A DNA stretch of 64,000 nucleotides from Leuconostoc rapi (lineage in GTDB: Bacteria > Bacillota > Bacilli > Lactobacillales > Lactobacillaceae): assembly GCF_016908715.1 (NCBI RefSeq), contig NZ_JAFBEK010000001.1, positions 1-64,000 on the forward strand, read 5' to 3'. Position numbers and translations under genes: made by a program. Below the pieces are notes generated by a model. That model did no database searches. It was not told where the DNA came from and saw nothing but the letters and a program-made list of their open reading frames with translations. How positions within the stretch are numbered: position 1 is the first letter of the stretch; every line of letters starts with the position of its first letter. Positions 49,823-58,126 of this stretch are shown in pieces.

Positions 49823-51157
49823 ATGTCAGAAAATAAAAAAATTTTAGACGAAGAGAAAATCAACTTAGCAGATGCAACACGCGTTAAATATTTTGATATT
49901 GTGATTGATCATGGACAAGGCGCTATTATTACTGATGCTGACGGAACTGATTATATTGATTTATTAGCAAGTGCTAGTGCAACTAATATTGGGCATTCAC
50001 ACCCGAAAGTTGTTGCGGCCATTTCAAATCAAGCTAAAAAATTAATTCAGTATACGCCGGCCTATTTTGCTAATCCAGTGACTGCATCATTAGCAAAACG
50101 TTTGGTGGATATCACACCGGGTAATTTTAAAAAGCAAGTTGTTTTTGGTAATTCAGGGTCAGACGCTAATGATGCGATTATTAAATTCGCACGTGGTTAT
50201 ACTGGTCGATCATATGTTGTGAGTTTTACAGGTGCTTATCATGGCTCAACCTATGGTGCAATTTCTATCTCTGGTGTCAGTTTAAATATGACTCGGAAAA
50301 TTGGCCCGTTATTGCCAAATACGATAAAAGTACCATTTCCAGACCAAACCCAGCGAGAAGCTGGCGAGAGTGATGACGCTTTTTCAGAGCGCTTGTTTAA
50401 GCAATTCAAATTGCCGTTTGAGACCTATTTACCAGCAGATGAAGTGGCATTAGTGATTATCGAACCCATTCAAGGGGACGGTGGTATCATCAAAGCACCA
50501 CAAAAATATATGTCACTGATTTATGAATTTACAAGAAAACATGGTATTGTGTTCGCAGTCGATGAAGTTAATCAAGGATTGGGACGGACTGGAAAATTGT
50601 GGTCAATTGATCATTTTGGTATTGCACCTGACATGATGAGCATCGGTAAATCACTTGCAAGTGGGTTACCACTGAGTGCAGTTGTTGGTCGCACCGAGAT
50701 AATGTCGAGCTTGTCTGCACCGGCTAATGTTTATACAACTGCTGGAAATCCAGTAACAGCAGCTGCAGCGATGGCCACACTGGACGTTATAGCAGAAGAA
50801 AATTTGGTTGCACGTTCCAAAAAACTAGGTGAATTAGCGCGAGACTTTTTTGAACAGGCAGCGCGCAGTTATTGGTTTATTGGGGATGTTCGTATCTATG
50901 GTTTAAATGGCGGCATTGATATTATTGATGAACATGGCAAGCCGGATAATCAAGCAACGACAAAATTAATTTATCGTATTTTTGAACTTGGCGCAATAAT
51001 GATTAGTTTACGTGGGAATACATTACGTTTTCAGCCACCATTGGTTATCACAGAAGAACAATTAACCCAATCCTTCAAAATATTGACTCAAGCATTTACT
51101 GAATTGGCTGCAGGAAATCTGTCATTACCAGAAACTGATAATCATATTGGTTGGTAA
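49823..51157 (+). CDS. Class III aminotransferase-fold amino acid epimerase, isoleucine 2-epimerase homologue
   Basis: 444 aa from the ATG at 49823 (GAGGAC upstream); the open frame begins earlier but inside the permease gene. PLP site: GNSGSDANDAIIKFARGYTGR (about 110), AYHGSTYGA (about 140), VDEVNQGLGRTGKLW (about 248) and the Schiff-base Lys in SIGKSLASGLPLSAV (about 275). From memory the sequence follows closely the isoleucine 2-epimerase (branched-chain amino acid racemase) of Lactobacillus buchneri, including LASASATNIGHSH and the ending NHIGW. Ordinary omega-transaminases of the fold differ at these places. It would make D-allo-isoleucine or D-leucine/valine from the L forms. Function is by similarity only. 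Confidence 0.8.
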   Translation: MSENKKILDEEKINLADATRVKYFDIVIDHGQGAIITDADGTDYIDLLASASATNIGHSHPKVVAAISNQAKKLIQYTPAYFANPVTASLAKRLVDITPGNFKKQVVFGNSGSDANDAIIKFARGYTGRSYVVSFTGAYHGSTYGAISISGVSLNMTRKIGPLLPNTIKVPFPDQTQREAGESDDAFSERLFKQFKLPFETYLPADEVALVIIEPIQGDGGIIKAPQKYMSLIYEFTRKHGIVFAVDEVNQGLGRTGKLWSIDHFGIAPDMMSIGKSLASGLPLSAVVGRTEIMSSLSAPANVYTTAGNPVTAAAAMATLDVIAEENLVARSKKLGELARDFFEQAARSYWFIGDVRIYGLNGGIDIIDEHGKPDNQATTKLIYRIFELGAIMISLRGNTLRFQPPLVITEEQLTQSFKILTQAFTELAAGNLSLPETDNHIGW

Positions 51158-51162
51158 TGTGC

Positions 51163-51168
51163 TATAAT
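51163..51168 (+). promoter_or_regulatory. -10 element of the alaS T-box unit
   Basis: TATAAT a few bases after the preceding gene's stop codon; no good -35 is seen. Confidence 0.5.
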
Positions 51169-51174
51169 AATTTA

Positions 51175-51372
51175 AGAAATCTGGATATACAAAGTTTTGA
51201 GCCTGATCATCAGAAATGTGTTGGTTAATGTAAAACACACGGTATTAATTTTGCGCTCCCAGATCATATTGTGACTAAAAAGTTGCCGCGACTCAGCGTT
51301 ATGAGCTATGAAGGTAAAGATGACAGATCATTACAAATTGCGGTGGCACCACGGTAACACGTCCGCATTTTG
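51175..51372 (+). promoter_or_regulatory. T-box leader of alaS
   Basis: The T-box sequence is GCGGTGGCACCACGG (51340-51354); TGCGG (51339-51343) can instead pair with CCGCA (51363-51367) before TTTTG to form the terminator. Stem I is short: ATCTGG (51179-51184) pairs with CCAGAT (51259-51264), and the specifier side reads TTTTGCGCTCC (51250-51258), with alanine codons GCG or GCT. This agrees with the alaS gene behind it. The bulge reads TGGC, which by the usual rule would pair with a G discriminator. Confidence 0.85.
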
Positions 51373-51411
51373 TTTTGGTCTTTTTATAATTAAATCAGGG
51401 AGAATAAATCA

Positions 51412-54093
51412 ATGAAAGAATTTAGTTCTGCAGAAGTACGTCAAATGTTTTTAGATTTTTTTGCTTCAAAGGGTCATGAAATTGTCCCTTCTAAAAATCT
51501 TATTCCACAAGACGATCCAACGTTATTGTGGATTAATTCTGGTGTAGCAACCTTGAAAAAGTATTTCGATGGTTCAGTTATACCAAATAATCCAAGAATT
51601 ACCAATGCACAGAAGGCCATACGAACTAATGATATCGAAAATGTTGGAAAGACGGCTCGTCATCATACGTTGTTTGAAATGATGGGTAATTTTTCTATTG
51701 GAGATTACTTTAAAGAGGACGTTATTCCTTGGGCATGGGAACTACTAACTAGCCCAGAATGGTACGGCTTGGATAAGGAACTATTGTACGTAACGGTTTA
51801 CCCAAAGGATCAAGAAGCCAAAAAAATTTGGCAAGAAAAAACTGATATTTCAAATGATCATATTTATGAAGTAGAAGACAATTTTTGGGATATTGGCGAG
51901 GGACCTTCAGGACCGGATTCAGAAATTTTCTTTGATCGTGGACGATCGTTTCAAGATTTACCTGATAACGATCCGGAAATGTATCCTGGTGGTGAAAATG
52001 AACGTTATTTAGAAATTTGGAATATTGTTTTTTCTCAATTTAACCATTTGCCTGGTTTAACTGATAATTCACAATACCCAGAATTACCACACAAAAATAT
52101 TGATACTGGTATGGGGCTGGAACGGCTGGTTTCTGTTTTTCAAAATGGTCGGACAAACTTTGATACAGATTTATTCTTGCCGATTATTCAGGCAACGGCT
52201 GAATTATCTAATGATTTTGAATACGATAGCAGTAAGGACTCAGAGACCAATACAAGCTTCAAGGTGATTGCTGACCATATTCGGGCAATTACATTTGCTA
52301 TTGGTGACGGCGCTTTACCTTCAAATGAAGGACGTGGCTATGTGATCAGAAGATTATTACGTCGAGCGGTGTTGCATGGTCAAAAGTTAGGTATTCAGGG
52401 GGAATTTTTGACGACGTTGGTGCCTATTGTGGGCGAAATTATGAAAAGCTATTATCCAGAAATTTCGGAAAATACGGCTAAAATTCAAAAAACGGTCGCC
52501 ACTGAGGAAAAACGTTTTAATGCGACATTAACAGGTGGCCTTGCACTGCTAAATACGGTTATTGCTGATGTTAAAAAAGCTGGTAAAACACAACTTTCTG
52601 GTGCTGTTGCTTTCAAATTATCTGATACGTATGGTTTCCCACTAGAATTAACACAAGAACAAGCTTCTGATGCCGGTTTGACTGTCGACGTTGACGGCTT
52701 TAATGAGGCATTACAAGCGCAACGTACACGTGCACGTGCAGCGCGCTCAACTGATAAGTCAATGGGTGTGCAAAACGCGGTATTGACAGATCTCAAAGTC
52801 TCTTCAAAATATGTTGGTTGGTCAGAGACTGCTGTTGATGGTGCAGAAGTTGTTGCTATTATTGGTCAGGATCAGACAGGAATTGACGCCCTACTTCATA
52901 CAGCAGTTGCAAATAGTCAACTACAGATAGTATTTGATCTTACACCATTTTATGCTGAAATGGGTGGACAAGTCGCCGATTTTGGTGATATTGTAGATGA
53001 AGCACACACGTTAATTGGAAAAGTTATTGATGTCCAGAACGCACCAAATGGTCAACATATTCATACAGTAGAGGTTTTGTCTGATTTCAAATTAGGAGAT
53101 AAAGTTAATCTTCATGTTGATATGGCACGCCATACCGCTGTATCTAAAAATCATACGGCCACACATATGTTGGATCAATCGCTGCGCAATGTTATTGGTG
53201 GTGATATTCATCAGGCAGGTTCGTTAGTTGAGCCGAACTATTTGCGTTTTGATTTTACACATGAAGGTCCAGTTTCTGATGCTGATTTAGATAAAATTGA
53301 GTCTTTAATCAATGCAGAAATAGCCAAAAACTTGCCAGTTTCATGGCTAGAAACTGATATTGAGACTGCTAAAAAAATGGGTGCGGTCGCTGTTTTCGGG
53401 GAGAAGTATGGTGAATTAGTGCGTGTTGTTTCAATCGGTAATTTCAATAAGGAATTTGATGGTGGGACACATGTTAATGCTACCGCAGAGCTCGGTTTGT
53501 TTAAAATAGTTTCTGAATCTGGTATTGGGGCTGGTATTCGCCGTATTGAAGCCGTGACCGGGCTACAAGCTTTGGCGTTATACAAATCAGAAGAAAAAGC
53601 ATTAAAAGAAATTGCCAACACAGTAAAGGCGCAGAAGCTAACTGACGTACCAACAAAGGTGACTGATTTACAGGCAGAACTCAAAGTAGCACAACATATG
53701 ATTGAGTCACTAGAAAAGCAGCTAGCGAACGCGGCAGCTGATGATGTATTTAATCATGTTGAGACGCGTAATGGACATTCATATATTACAGCTAAATTAC
53801 AAGTTTCTGGTATGGATGGCTTAAGACAAGTGGCTGATAATTGGAAAGAAACTAAGCCATCTGAGGTCTTAGTTTTGGCGGCTGTTGTTGATGGCAAAGT
53901 TAACCTCATTGTGGCCGCATCACCTGAAGCTAATGCTAATGGTATCAAGGCTGGCGACCTCATTAAAGTGATTGCACCAAAAGTTGGTGGTGGCGGCGGC
54001 GGCCGGCCCGATATGGCACAAGCTGGTGGTAAAAATCCAGCTGGTATTGATGCTGCATTTGCGAGTGTGGCTGATTTCTTAGCAGAAATTTAA
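51412..54093 (+). CDS. alaS: Alanyl-tRNA synthetase
   Basis: 893 aa. Class II catalytic core (about 1-250: [55 protein letters not shown]), tRNA-recognition region, editing domain (about 560-720) with HTATH (H581, H585), and the C-terminal oligomerisation/C-Ala part ending in a Gly-rich [15 protein letters not shown]. The zinc cysteine of the editing site, normally CGGTH, is D683 here (FDGGTH, H687). GGGAGAA precedes the ATG. Controlled by the T-box. Gene order alaS-ireB-ruvX-DUF1292 is the normal one in Firmicutes. Confidence 0.95.
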   Translation: MKEFSSAEVRQMFLDFFASKGHEIVPSKNLIPQDDPTLLWINSGVATLKKYFDGSVIPNNPRITNAQKAIRTNDIENVGKTARHHTLFEMMGNFSIGDYFKEDVIPWAWELLTSPEWYGLDKELLYVTVYPKDQEAKKIWQEKTDISNDHIYEVEDNFWDIGEGPSGPDSEIFFDRGRSFQDLPDNDPEMYPGGENERYLEIWNIVFSQFNHLPGLTDNSQYPELPHKNIDTGMGLERLVSVFQNGRTNFDTDLFLPIIQATAELSNDFEYDSSKDSETNTSFKVIADHIRAITFAIGDGALPSNEGRGYVIRRLLRRAVLHGQKLGIQGEFLTTLVPIVGEIMKSYYPEISENTAKIQKTVATEEKRFNATLTGGLALLNTVIADVKKAGKTQLSGAVAFKLSDTYGFPLELTQEQASDAGLTVDVDGFNEALQAQRTRARAARSTDKSMGVQNAVLTDLKVSSKYVGWSETAVDGAEVVAIIGQDQTGIDALLHTAVANSQLQIVFDLTPFYAEMGGQVADFGDIVDEAHTLIGKVIDVQNAPNGQHIHTVEVLSDFKLGDKVNLHVDMARHTAVSKNHTATHMLDQSLRNVIGGDIHQAGSLVEPNYLRFDFTHEGPVSDADLDKIESLINAEIAKNLPVSWLETDIETAKKMGAVAVFGEKYGELVRVVSIGNFNKEFDGGTHVNATAELGLFKIVSESGIGAGIRRIEAVTGLQALALYKSEEKALKEIANTVKAQKLTDVPTKVTDLQAELKVAQHMIESLEKQLANAAADDVFNHVETRNGHSYITAKLQVSGMDGLRQVADNWKETKPSEVLVLAAVVDGKVNLIVAASPEANANGIKAGDLIKVIAPKVGGGGGGRPDMAQAGGKNPAGIDAAFASVADFLAEI

Positions 54094-54111
54094 GGTAAAA
54101 TGTCATTTTCT

Positions 54112-54140
54112 TTACTTAATTGTGATGTTATGGTTATAAT
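54112..54140 (+). promoter_or_regulatory. Promoter of ireB-ruvX
   Basis: TTACTT (54112-54117) and TATAAT (54135-54140), spacer 17, in the gap after alaS. Confidence 0.55.
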
Positions 54141-54225
54141 AATTAGGTAAAATAAACTTAGTGATGGTTTTTAACAACTTGTACTTAATTTGAATTTGAA
54201 ATTTCTAGAGAAAGGAGCGTGTGCG

Positions 54226-54477
54226 ATGACAGTAGGAGATGAAACAGCGATATTTGATTTTGGCAATCAAATGCCAAAAGATATTCATGATACATTAGAA
54301 ATTGTTTATAAAGCCTTAGAAGAAAAAGGTTATAATCCGATTAATCAAATTGTTGGATATTTAATGTCTGGAGATCCTGCCTATATACCACGTCTTAACG
54401 ATGCCAGAAATTTGATTAAACGTCATGAACGAGACGAGATTATTGAAGAACTTGTGCGCGCTTATTTAAAAAAATAA
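54226..54477 (+). CDS. ireB: IreB-family regulatory phosphoprotein (DUF965)
   Basis: 83 aa from the ATG at 54226, which has AAAGGAG ten bases upstream; the frame is open 12 codons further but without support. It is the small helical IreB/YrzL protein ([21 protein letters not shown] in outline at 8-28, then [21 protein letters not shown] and [22 protein letters not shown]). In Enterococcus IreB is phosphorylated by the Ser/Thr kinase IreK and limits cephalosporin resistance; the threonine near the N-terminus (T2 or T8) would be the site. Its role here is by homology. Confidence 0.9.
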   Translation: MTVGDETAIFDFGNQMPKDIHDTLEIVYKALEEKGYNPINQIVGYLMSGDPAYIPRLNDARNLIKRHERDEIIEELVRAYLKK

Positions 54478-54908
54478 TGCGAATATTAGGATTAGATGTT
54501 GGTAGTCGGACAGTTGGTGTTGCAGTCAGTGACCCGATGGGATGGACAGCACAAGGTGTTGAAATAATCCGAATCAACGAAGATGAAAAAGAATTTGGTT
54601 TGGAACGTCTTGGTGAAATCATTAAAGACAAGCAAGCTAAAGGTATTGTTCTTGGGTTACCCAAAAACATGAATAATTCCGAAGGACCGCGTGCGGAGGC
54701 TTCACGTCTTTACGCTAAAATGGTTCAGGACAAATTTAATTTACCTACTGATTTTCAGGATGAACGGTTAACGACTGTGCAAGCTGAACGGATGTTAATT
54801 GAAGAAGCCAATGTATCACGCAAAAAGCGCAAGTTGGTGATTGACAAAATTGCGGCTGAATTTATTTTGCAAAATTATTTAGACGCCAATGGTAAATTAG
54901 CAAAGTAG
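54477..54908 (+). CDS. ruvX: Holliday junction resolvase-like RNase H-fold protein (YqgF/RuvX)
   Basis: 143 aa. RNase H-like motifs with the acidic residues [17 protein letters not shown] (D6 region), [18 protein letters not shown] (about 59) and [12 protein letters not shown] (about 97), then a K-R-rich stretch [18 protein letters not shown]. The family acts in rRNA processing (16S 5' end) and has been proposed as a resolvase. Its ATG shares one base with the stop of ireB (TAATG), so translation is coupled. Confidence 0.92.
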   Translation: MRILGLDVGSRTVGVAVSDPMGWTAQGVEIIRINEDEKEFGLERLGEIIKDKQAKGIVLGLPKNMNNSEGPRAEASRLYAKMVQDKFNLPTDFQDERLTTVQAERMLIEEANVSRKKRKLVIDKIAAEFILQNYLDANGKLAK

Positions 54909-54910
54909 TT

Positions 54911-54944
54911 AAAAATAACGTTTCAATGACGAAACGTTATTTTT
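54911..54944 (+). terminator. Terminator after ruvX
   Basis: AAAAATAACGTTTC (54911-54924) pairs perfectly with GAAACGTTATTTTT (54931-54944). Confidence 0.9.
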
Positions 54945-54948
54945 ACGT

Positions 54949-55048
54949 TATAATAGAATTATTAACTTTGAAGGGAATACGAGTGGCAGTTATTTGGCTA
55001 GAACATTGTTAAAACTAACAATTATACTGTGCACACGTTTTATTAAAT
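54949..55048 (+). promoter_or_regulatory. Promoter and leader of the DUF1292 gene with a possible 9-codon leader peptide
   Basis: TATAAT at 54949-54954 lies about 95 bases before the next gene. In the leader, GAAGGG (54970-54975) is correctly placed before GTG at 54983, which opens a nine-codon frame (MAVIWLEHC) ending at TAA 55012. The DUF1292 gene itself has no ribosome site. Confidence 0.4.
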
Positions 55049-55345
55049 ATGGCAAATCAAGAAGAAATACAAAACATTACGCTAGTTGACGAAAATGGTG
55101 ATGAAACTTTATATGAAATATTGTTTACATTCCATTCTGAAGAATATAGCAAGGATTACATTTTGCTCATACCAGAAGGTGTTGAGGACGATGAAGAAGT
55201 TGATATTCAAGCTTATATCTTTAATCCTGATGAAAACGGCGACGCAACTGAAGAAGACCTGATCCAAATCGAAGACGAAAAAGAATGGGATATGGTTGAG
55301 GAAGTACTTAATACGTTTTTAGAAGATGATGCTAACTTTGAATAA
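55049..55345 (+). CDS. DUF1292 protein (YrzB-like)
   Basis: 98 aa, very acidic, no membrane part. It shows the family core ITLVDENGDETLYEILFTFHSEEY and DYILLIPEG, then an acidic end with EEVLNTFLEDD. The function is unknown; it stands next to ireB and ruvX in most Firmicutes. The ATG has no visible ribosome site, unlike the neighbours, and a short upstream frame with one lies in the leader. Confidence 0.87.
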   Translation: MANQEEIQNITLVDENGDETLYEILFTFHSEEYSKDYILLIPEGVEDDEEVDIQAYIFNPDENGDATEEDLIQIEDEKEWDMVEEVLNTFLEDDANFE

Positions 55346-55351
55346 TCATTA

Positions 55352-55373
55352 AAAACGCGCGATGCGTTTTTTT
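55352..55373 (+). terminator. Terminator after the DUF1292 gene
   Basis: AAAACGC/GCGTTTT with loop GCGAT and a long T-run. Confidence 0.82.
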
Positions 55374-55397
55374 TGTTACAAAAATTTAACAACTTAA

Positions 55398-55425
55398 TAG
55401 TTTATCAAGTGATAAACTAGATAAT
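55398..55425 (+). promoter_or_regulatory. Operator-like palindrome at the cyd promoter
   Basis: TAGTTTATC (55398-55406), AAGT, GATAAACTA (55411-55419) is a perfect 9-bp inverted repeat, directly followed by a possible -10 GATAAT (55420-55425). It does not match the Rex or cre patterns I know. The regulator is unknown. Confidence 0.55.
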
Positions 55426-55466
55426 GGAGATGATACAGGTGTTTACCTCACTGTCTTTAATAGTTA

Positions 55467-55528
55467 AAACTTTTGATCAGCTGTAAACGACCACCTCATG
55501 GTGATAATAAGGCTGCTGATAAAAGTTT
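55467..55528 (+). promoter_or_regulatory. Structured leader abutting the cydA ribosome site
   Basis: AAACTTTT-G-ATCAGC (55467-55481) pairs with GCTGATAAAAGTTT (55515-55528) over 14 bp with a single bulged G. Its 33-base loop has a small hairpin CACC-TCAT-GGTG (55492-55503). The stem ends exactly where GGAGGAG (55529-55535), the ribosome site of cydA, begins. Confidence 0.6.
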
Positions 55529-55543
55529 GGAGGAGTATATGGT

Positions 55544-57016
55544 ATGGTTACATTAGTAGGTATCCTAGATTTAGCACGTTTTCAGTTTGCTATGACGACG
55601 ATTTTTCACTTCTTCTTTGTTCCGATGTCAATCGGATTAGGTGTTGTGGTTTCAGTCATGGAAACAATGTATGTCATTAAAAAAGATGATGTCTATAAGA
55701 AAATGGCGCAATTTTGGGGTAAAATATTCTTGTTAAGTTTCGCTGTTGGTGTCGTAACGGGACTTATTCAAGAATTTCAATTTGGGATGAACTGGTCTGA
55801 ATATTCACGCTATGTTGGTGATATATTCGGTTCGTTATTGGCGATTGAAGCTTTGGTTGCTTTTTTTGCGGAGTCAACGTTCATTGGGTTATGGTCATTT
55901 ACATGGGATCGCTTTAAACCGGGCATTCATGTATTGTTTATTTGGATAACCACAATTGGTTCAGGCATTTCGGCATTATGGATTTTAGCGGCTAACGCTT
56001 TTATGCAAAATCCGGTTGGTTATGCAATAGATAACCATTTGGGACGCGCCCAATTAGTCAGCTTTGGTGCGTTAATTAAGAACCAACAATTATGGGTTCA
56101 ATTTCCTCACGTTGTGACAGGTACGCTTGTTACAGCTGGATTCTTAGTAGCTGGTATGTCTGCCTTTAAATTATTAAAGTTAAAAAAAGGTGATTCTCAA
56201 ATTATTTTTTTCCGAAAATCAATTAATATTGCATTAGTAATTGGTATTATCGGTGTTGCGGGTGCATTAGCTAGTGGCGATAGACATGCATTTGAATTGC
56301 AGTCAATGCAGCCAATGAAATATGCTGCGATGGAGGGGGTTGACAAAACAATCGATTCATCTAAGCGAAAAGATAAAGCACAACCATGGTCACTTATTTC
56401 TGTCACAAACCCTAAGACACATAAAGTGATTGCAAAAGTTGAAATTCCATATGTTCTTTCAATATTGGGTAATCATTCATTAACAGGTGGTAACACCGTT
56501 GGTACATCAGAACTTGAAAAAGAATTTCAAAAAAAATACGGTAAAACACATAGTGACATAAAAGATTACTATGTACCAGAAAATACACTGTTTTATGCCT
56601 TTCGTGTTATGGCTGTGGGAGCAGGTGGGTTACTGATGCTTGCCCTTGTTGCCCTATGGATGAATCGTAAAAAAACGACGCTTATTTTAACGCAACGCTG
56701 GTTTTTATGGATAATGGGTATTGCCATTTATGTACCATTTGTCATCAATACTGCTGGTTGGTTAGTTACCGAACTTGGTCGTTACCCATGGGTCGTTTAT
56801 GGCTTAATGCCAATTAGCGATGCGGTATCGCCAAATGTTTCAGTCGCGTCACTCTTGATTTCTAATATTGTGTATTTTTTGACGTTTGCAACGATTGGCG
56901 GTATTATGGTTTGGTTAGCGCGTCGTGTGCTACAGGCTGGACCATACGCTGAAGAAGAAGAACAGTCATCACCGAGTGATCCTTATAGCCAATTAGCAAA
57001 GGGAGGTGAGGCATAA
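55544..57016 (+). CDS. cydA: Cytochrome bd ubiquinol/menaquinol oxidase subunit I
   Basis: 490 aa, about nine membrane helices. The heme b595 ligand is H22 in ARFQFAMTTIFHFFFVPMSIG; GRYPWVVYGLMPISDAVSP is the conserved segment after the Q-loop, and the methionine and second histidine ligands should lie in helices 5 and 8. It reduces O2 to water with menaquinol; respiration in this group usually needs added heme since they cannot make it. The start is the ATG at 55544; an ATG at 55539 is out of frame. It shares one base with cydB (TAATG). Confidence 0.95.
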   Translation: MVTLVGILDLARFQFAMTTIFHFFFVPMSIGLGVVVSVMETMYVIKKDDVYKKMAQFWGKIFLLSFAVGVVTGLIQEFQFGMNWSEYSRYVGDIFGSLLAIEALVAFFAESTFIGLWSFTWDRFKPGIHVLFIWITTIGSGISALWILAANAFMQNPVGYAIDNHLGRAQLVSFGALIKNQQLWVQFPHVVTGTLVTAGFLVAGMSAFKLLKLKKGDSQIIFFRKSINIALVIGIIGVAGALASGDRHAFELQSMQPMKYAAMEGVDKTIDSSKRKDKAQPWSLISVTNPKTHKVIAKVEIPYVLSILGNHSLTGGNTVGTSELEKEFQKKYGKTHSDIKDYYVPENTLFYAFRVMAVGAGGLLMLALVALWMNRKKTTLILTQRWFLWIMGIAIYVPFVINTAGWLVTELGRYPWVVYGLMPISDAVSPNVSVASLLISNIVYFLTFATIGGIMVWLARRVLQAGPYAEEEEQSSPSDPYSQLAKGGEA

Positions 57017-58029
57017 TGTCTACATTAGAAGTTGTATGGTTTGTCATTGTTGGTACGTTGTGGGCTGGATTTTTCTTTTTAGAAGGATTTGATTTTGGTA
57101 TTGGTATGCAGTTTGTTTTTAATGCACGTGATCAAAAAGATCGTGAGGCCTTGTATCAAGCTATTGGTCCTAACTGGGATGCAAATGAGGTGTGGTTAGT
57201 TTCCGCTGGTGGAACAATGTTTGCGGCATTTCCATTTTGGTATGCCTCACTTTTCTCAGGCTTTTACTTAATGCTATTTATTGTGTTATTGTCGTTAATT
57301 TATCGTGGTGTTGCATTTGAATTTCGTGAGCATATGCCGACCATTCAAGGAACACACGTTTGGGAAAATCTCATTGCGCTAACATCGTTTTTAGTACCAT
57401 TTTTCTTAGGTATGATTTTTACAGCCATGGTATCAGGCACACCAATTGATGCGCGTGGTAATTTATCAGCTGGCTTCTTTGATTACGTTACACCATTCAC
57501 ATTGGTTGGTGGTGTTGCTGTGTCGTTGATGAGTTATGTCCACGGTTTGAATTATACGCGTTTGCGCATTGATGGTCAGTTGCGAGAACGTGCTTTGGTG
57601 CAATTGAAGTATCTTTATCCAGTATTGTTGGCTGGTGAAGCGCTGTTTGCTGTATTATTGTACTTTTATACTGATTTTATACAAACAAAAGCAATACAGA
57701 TACTCGCGTTGTTAGTCATTTTGGTTGTAACAACATTAATTGGTTGGTTTTTGGCTATTAAAAAACAACAAGAGACGGTACCATTTATTTTATCTGGTTT
57801 TGCTTTGATGGCAGTTGTTGTGCTCTTATTTGTTGGCCTATTTCCACGTGTGATGGTTGCCAATAATCCGCTACACAGTTTGACAGTGATAACGGCATCA
57901 TCTTCGGCTTACACGTTGAAAGTGATGACCATCGTTGTACTTCTCGCCTTGCCTGTTACTTTGGTTTATCAAATTTGGAGTTTCTGGGTATTCCGTAAAC
58001 GAATTGTGTCGCATAAAGTCATAGAGTAA
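57016..58029 (+). CDS. cydB: Cytochrome bd oxidase subunit II
   Basis: 337 aa, eight to nine membrane helices. GTLWAGFFFLEGFDFGIGM at the start and GPNWDANEVWLVSAGGTMFAAFP (about 51-73, here cited in part) are family hallmarks. It pairs with CydA. GGGAGGTGAGG before the ATG overlaps the end of cydA. A hairpin between cydB and cydD may reduce read-through to the assembly genes. Confidence 0.95.
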   Translation: MSTLEVVWFVIVGTLWAGFFFLEGFDFGIGMQFVFNARDQKDREALYQAIGPNWDANEVWLVSAGGTMFAAFPFWYASLFSGFYLMLFIVLLSLIYRGVAFEFREHMPTIQGTHVWENLIALTSFLVPFFLGMIFTAMVSGTPIDARGNLSAGFFDYVTPFTLVGGVAVSLMSYVHGLNYTRLRIDGQLRERALVQLKYLYPVLLAGEALFAVLLYFYTDFIQTKAIQILALLVILVVTTLIGWFLAIKKQQETVPFILSGFALMAVVVLLFVGLFPRVMVANNPLHSLTVITASSSAYTLKVMTIVVLLALPVTLVYQIWSFWVFRKRIVSHKVIE

Positions 58030-58037
58030 TTTTTTAG

Positions 58038-58069
58038 AAAAACGTTTACAATTGTATGTAGGCGTTTTT
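58038..58069 (+). terminator. Weak intra-operon terminator, cydB/cydD
   Basis: AAAAACG (58038-58044) and CGTTTTT (58063-58069) with TACA/TGTA inside, followed by T. AGAAAAACGTTTACA also resembles a cre. Confidence 0.6.
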
Positions 58070-58126
58070 TATTTTAAACGTGAGTGACATCAGTAATTGT
58101 TCGTGTACTATGTGGAGATAATTGAC

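Noticed and set aside
53238-53684. 148-residue minus-strand frame inside alaS
   Set aside because: Shadow of the alaS reading frame with Ser/Pro-rich nonsense sequence; alaS motifs are continuous there.
55425-55487. 20-codon frame (ATG GAG ATG ...) in the cyd leader as a leader peptide
   Set aside because: It lacks a ribosome site at its ATG, and its 3' part is better explained by the long helix of the leader.
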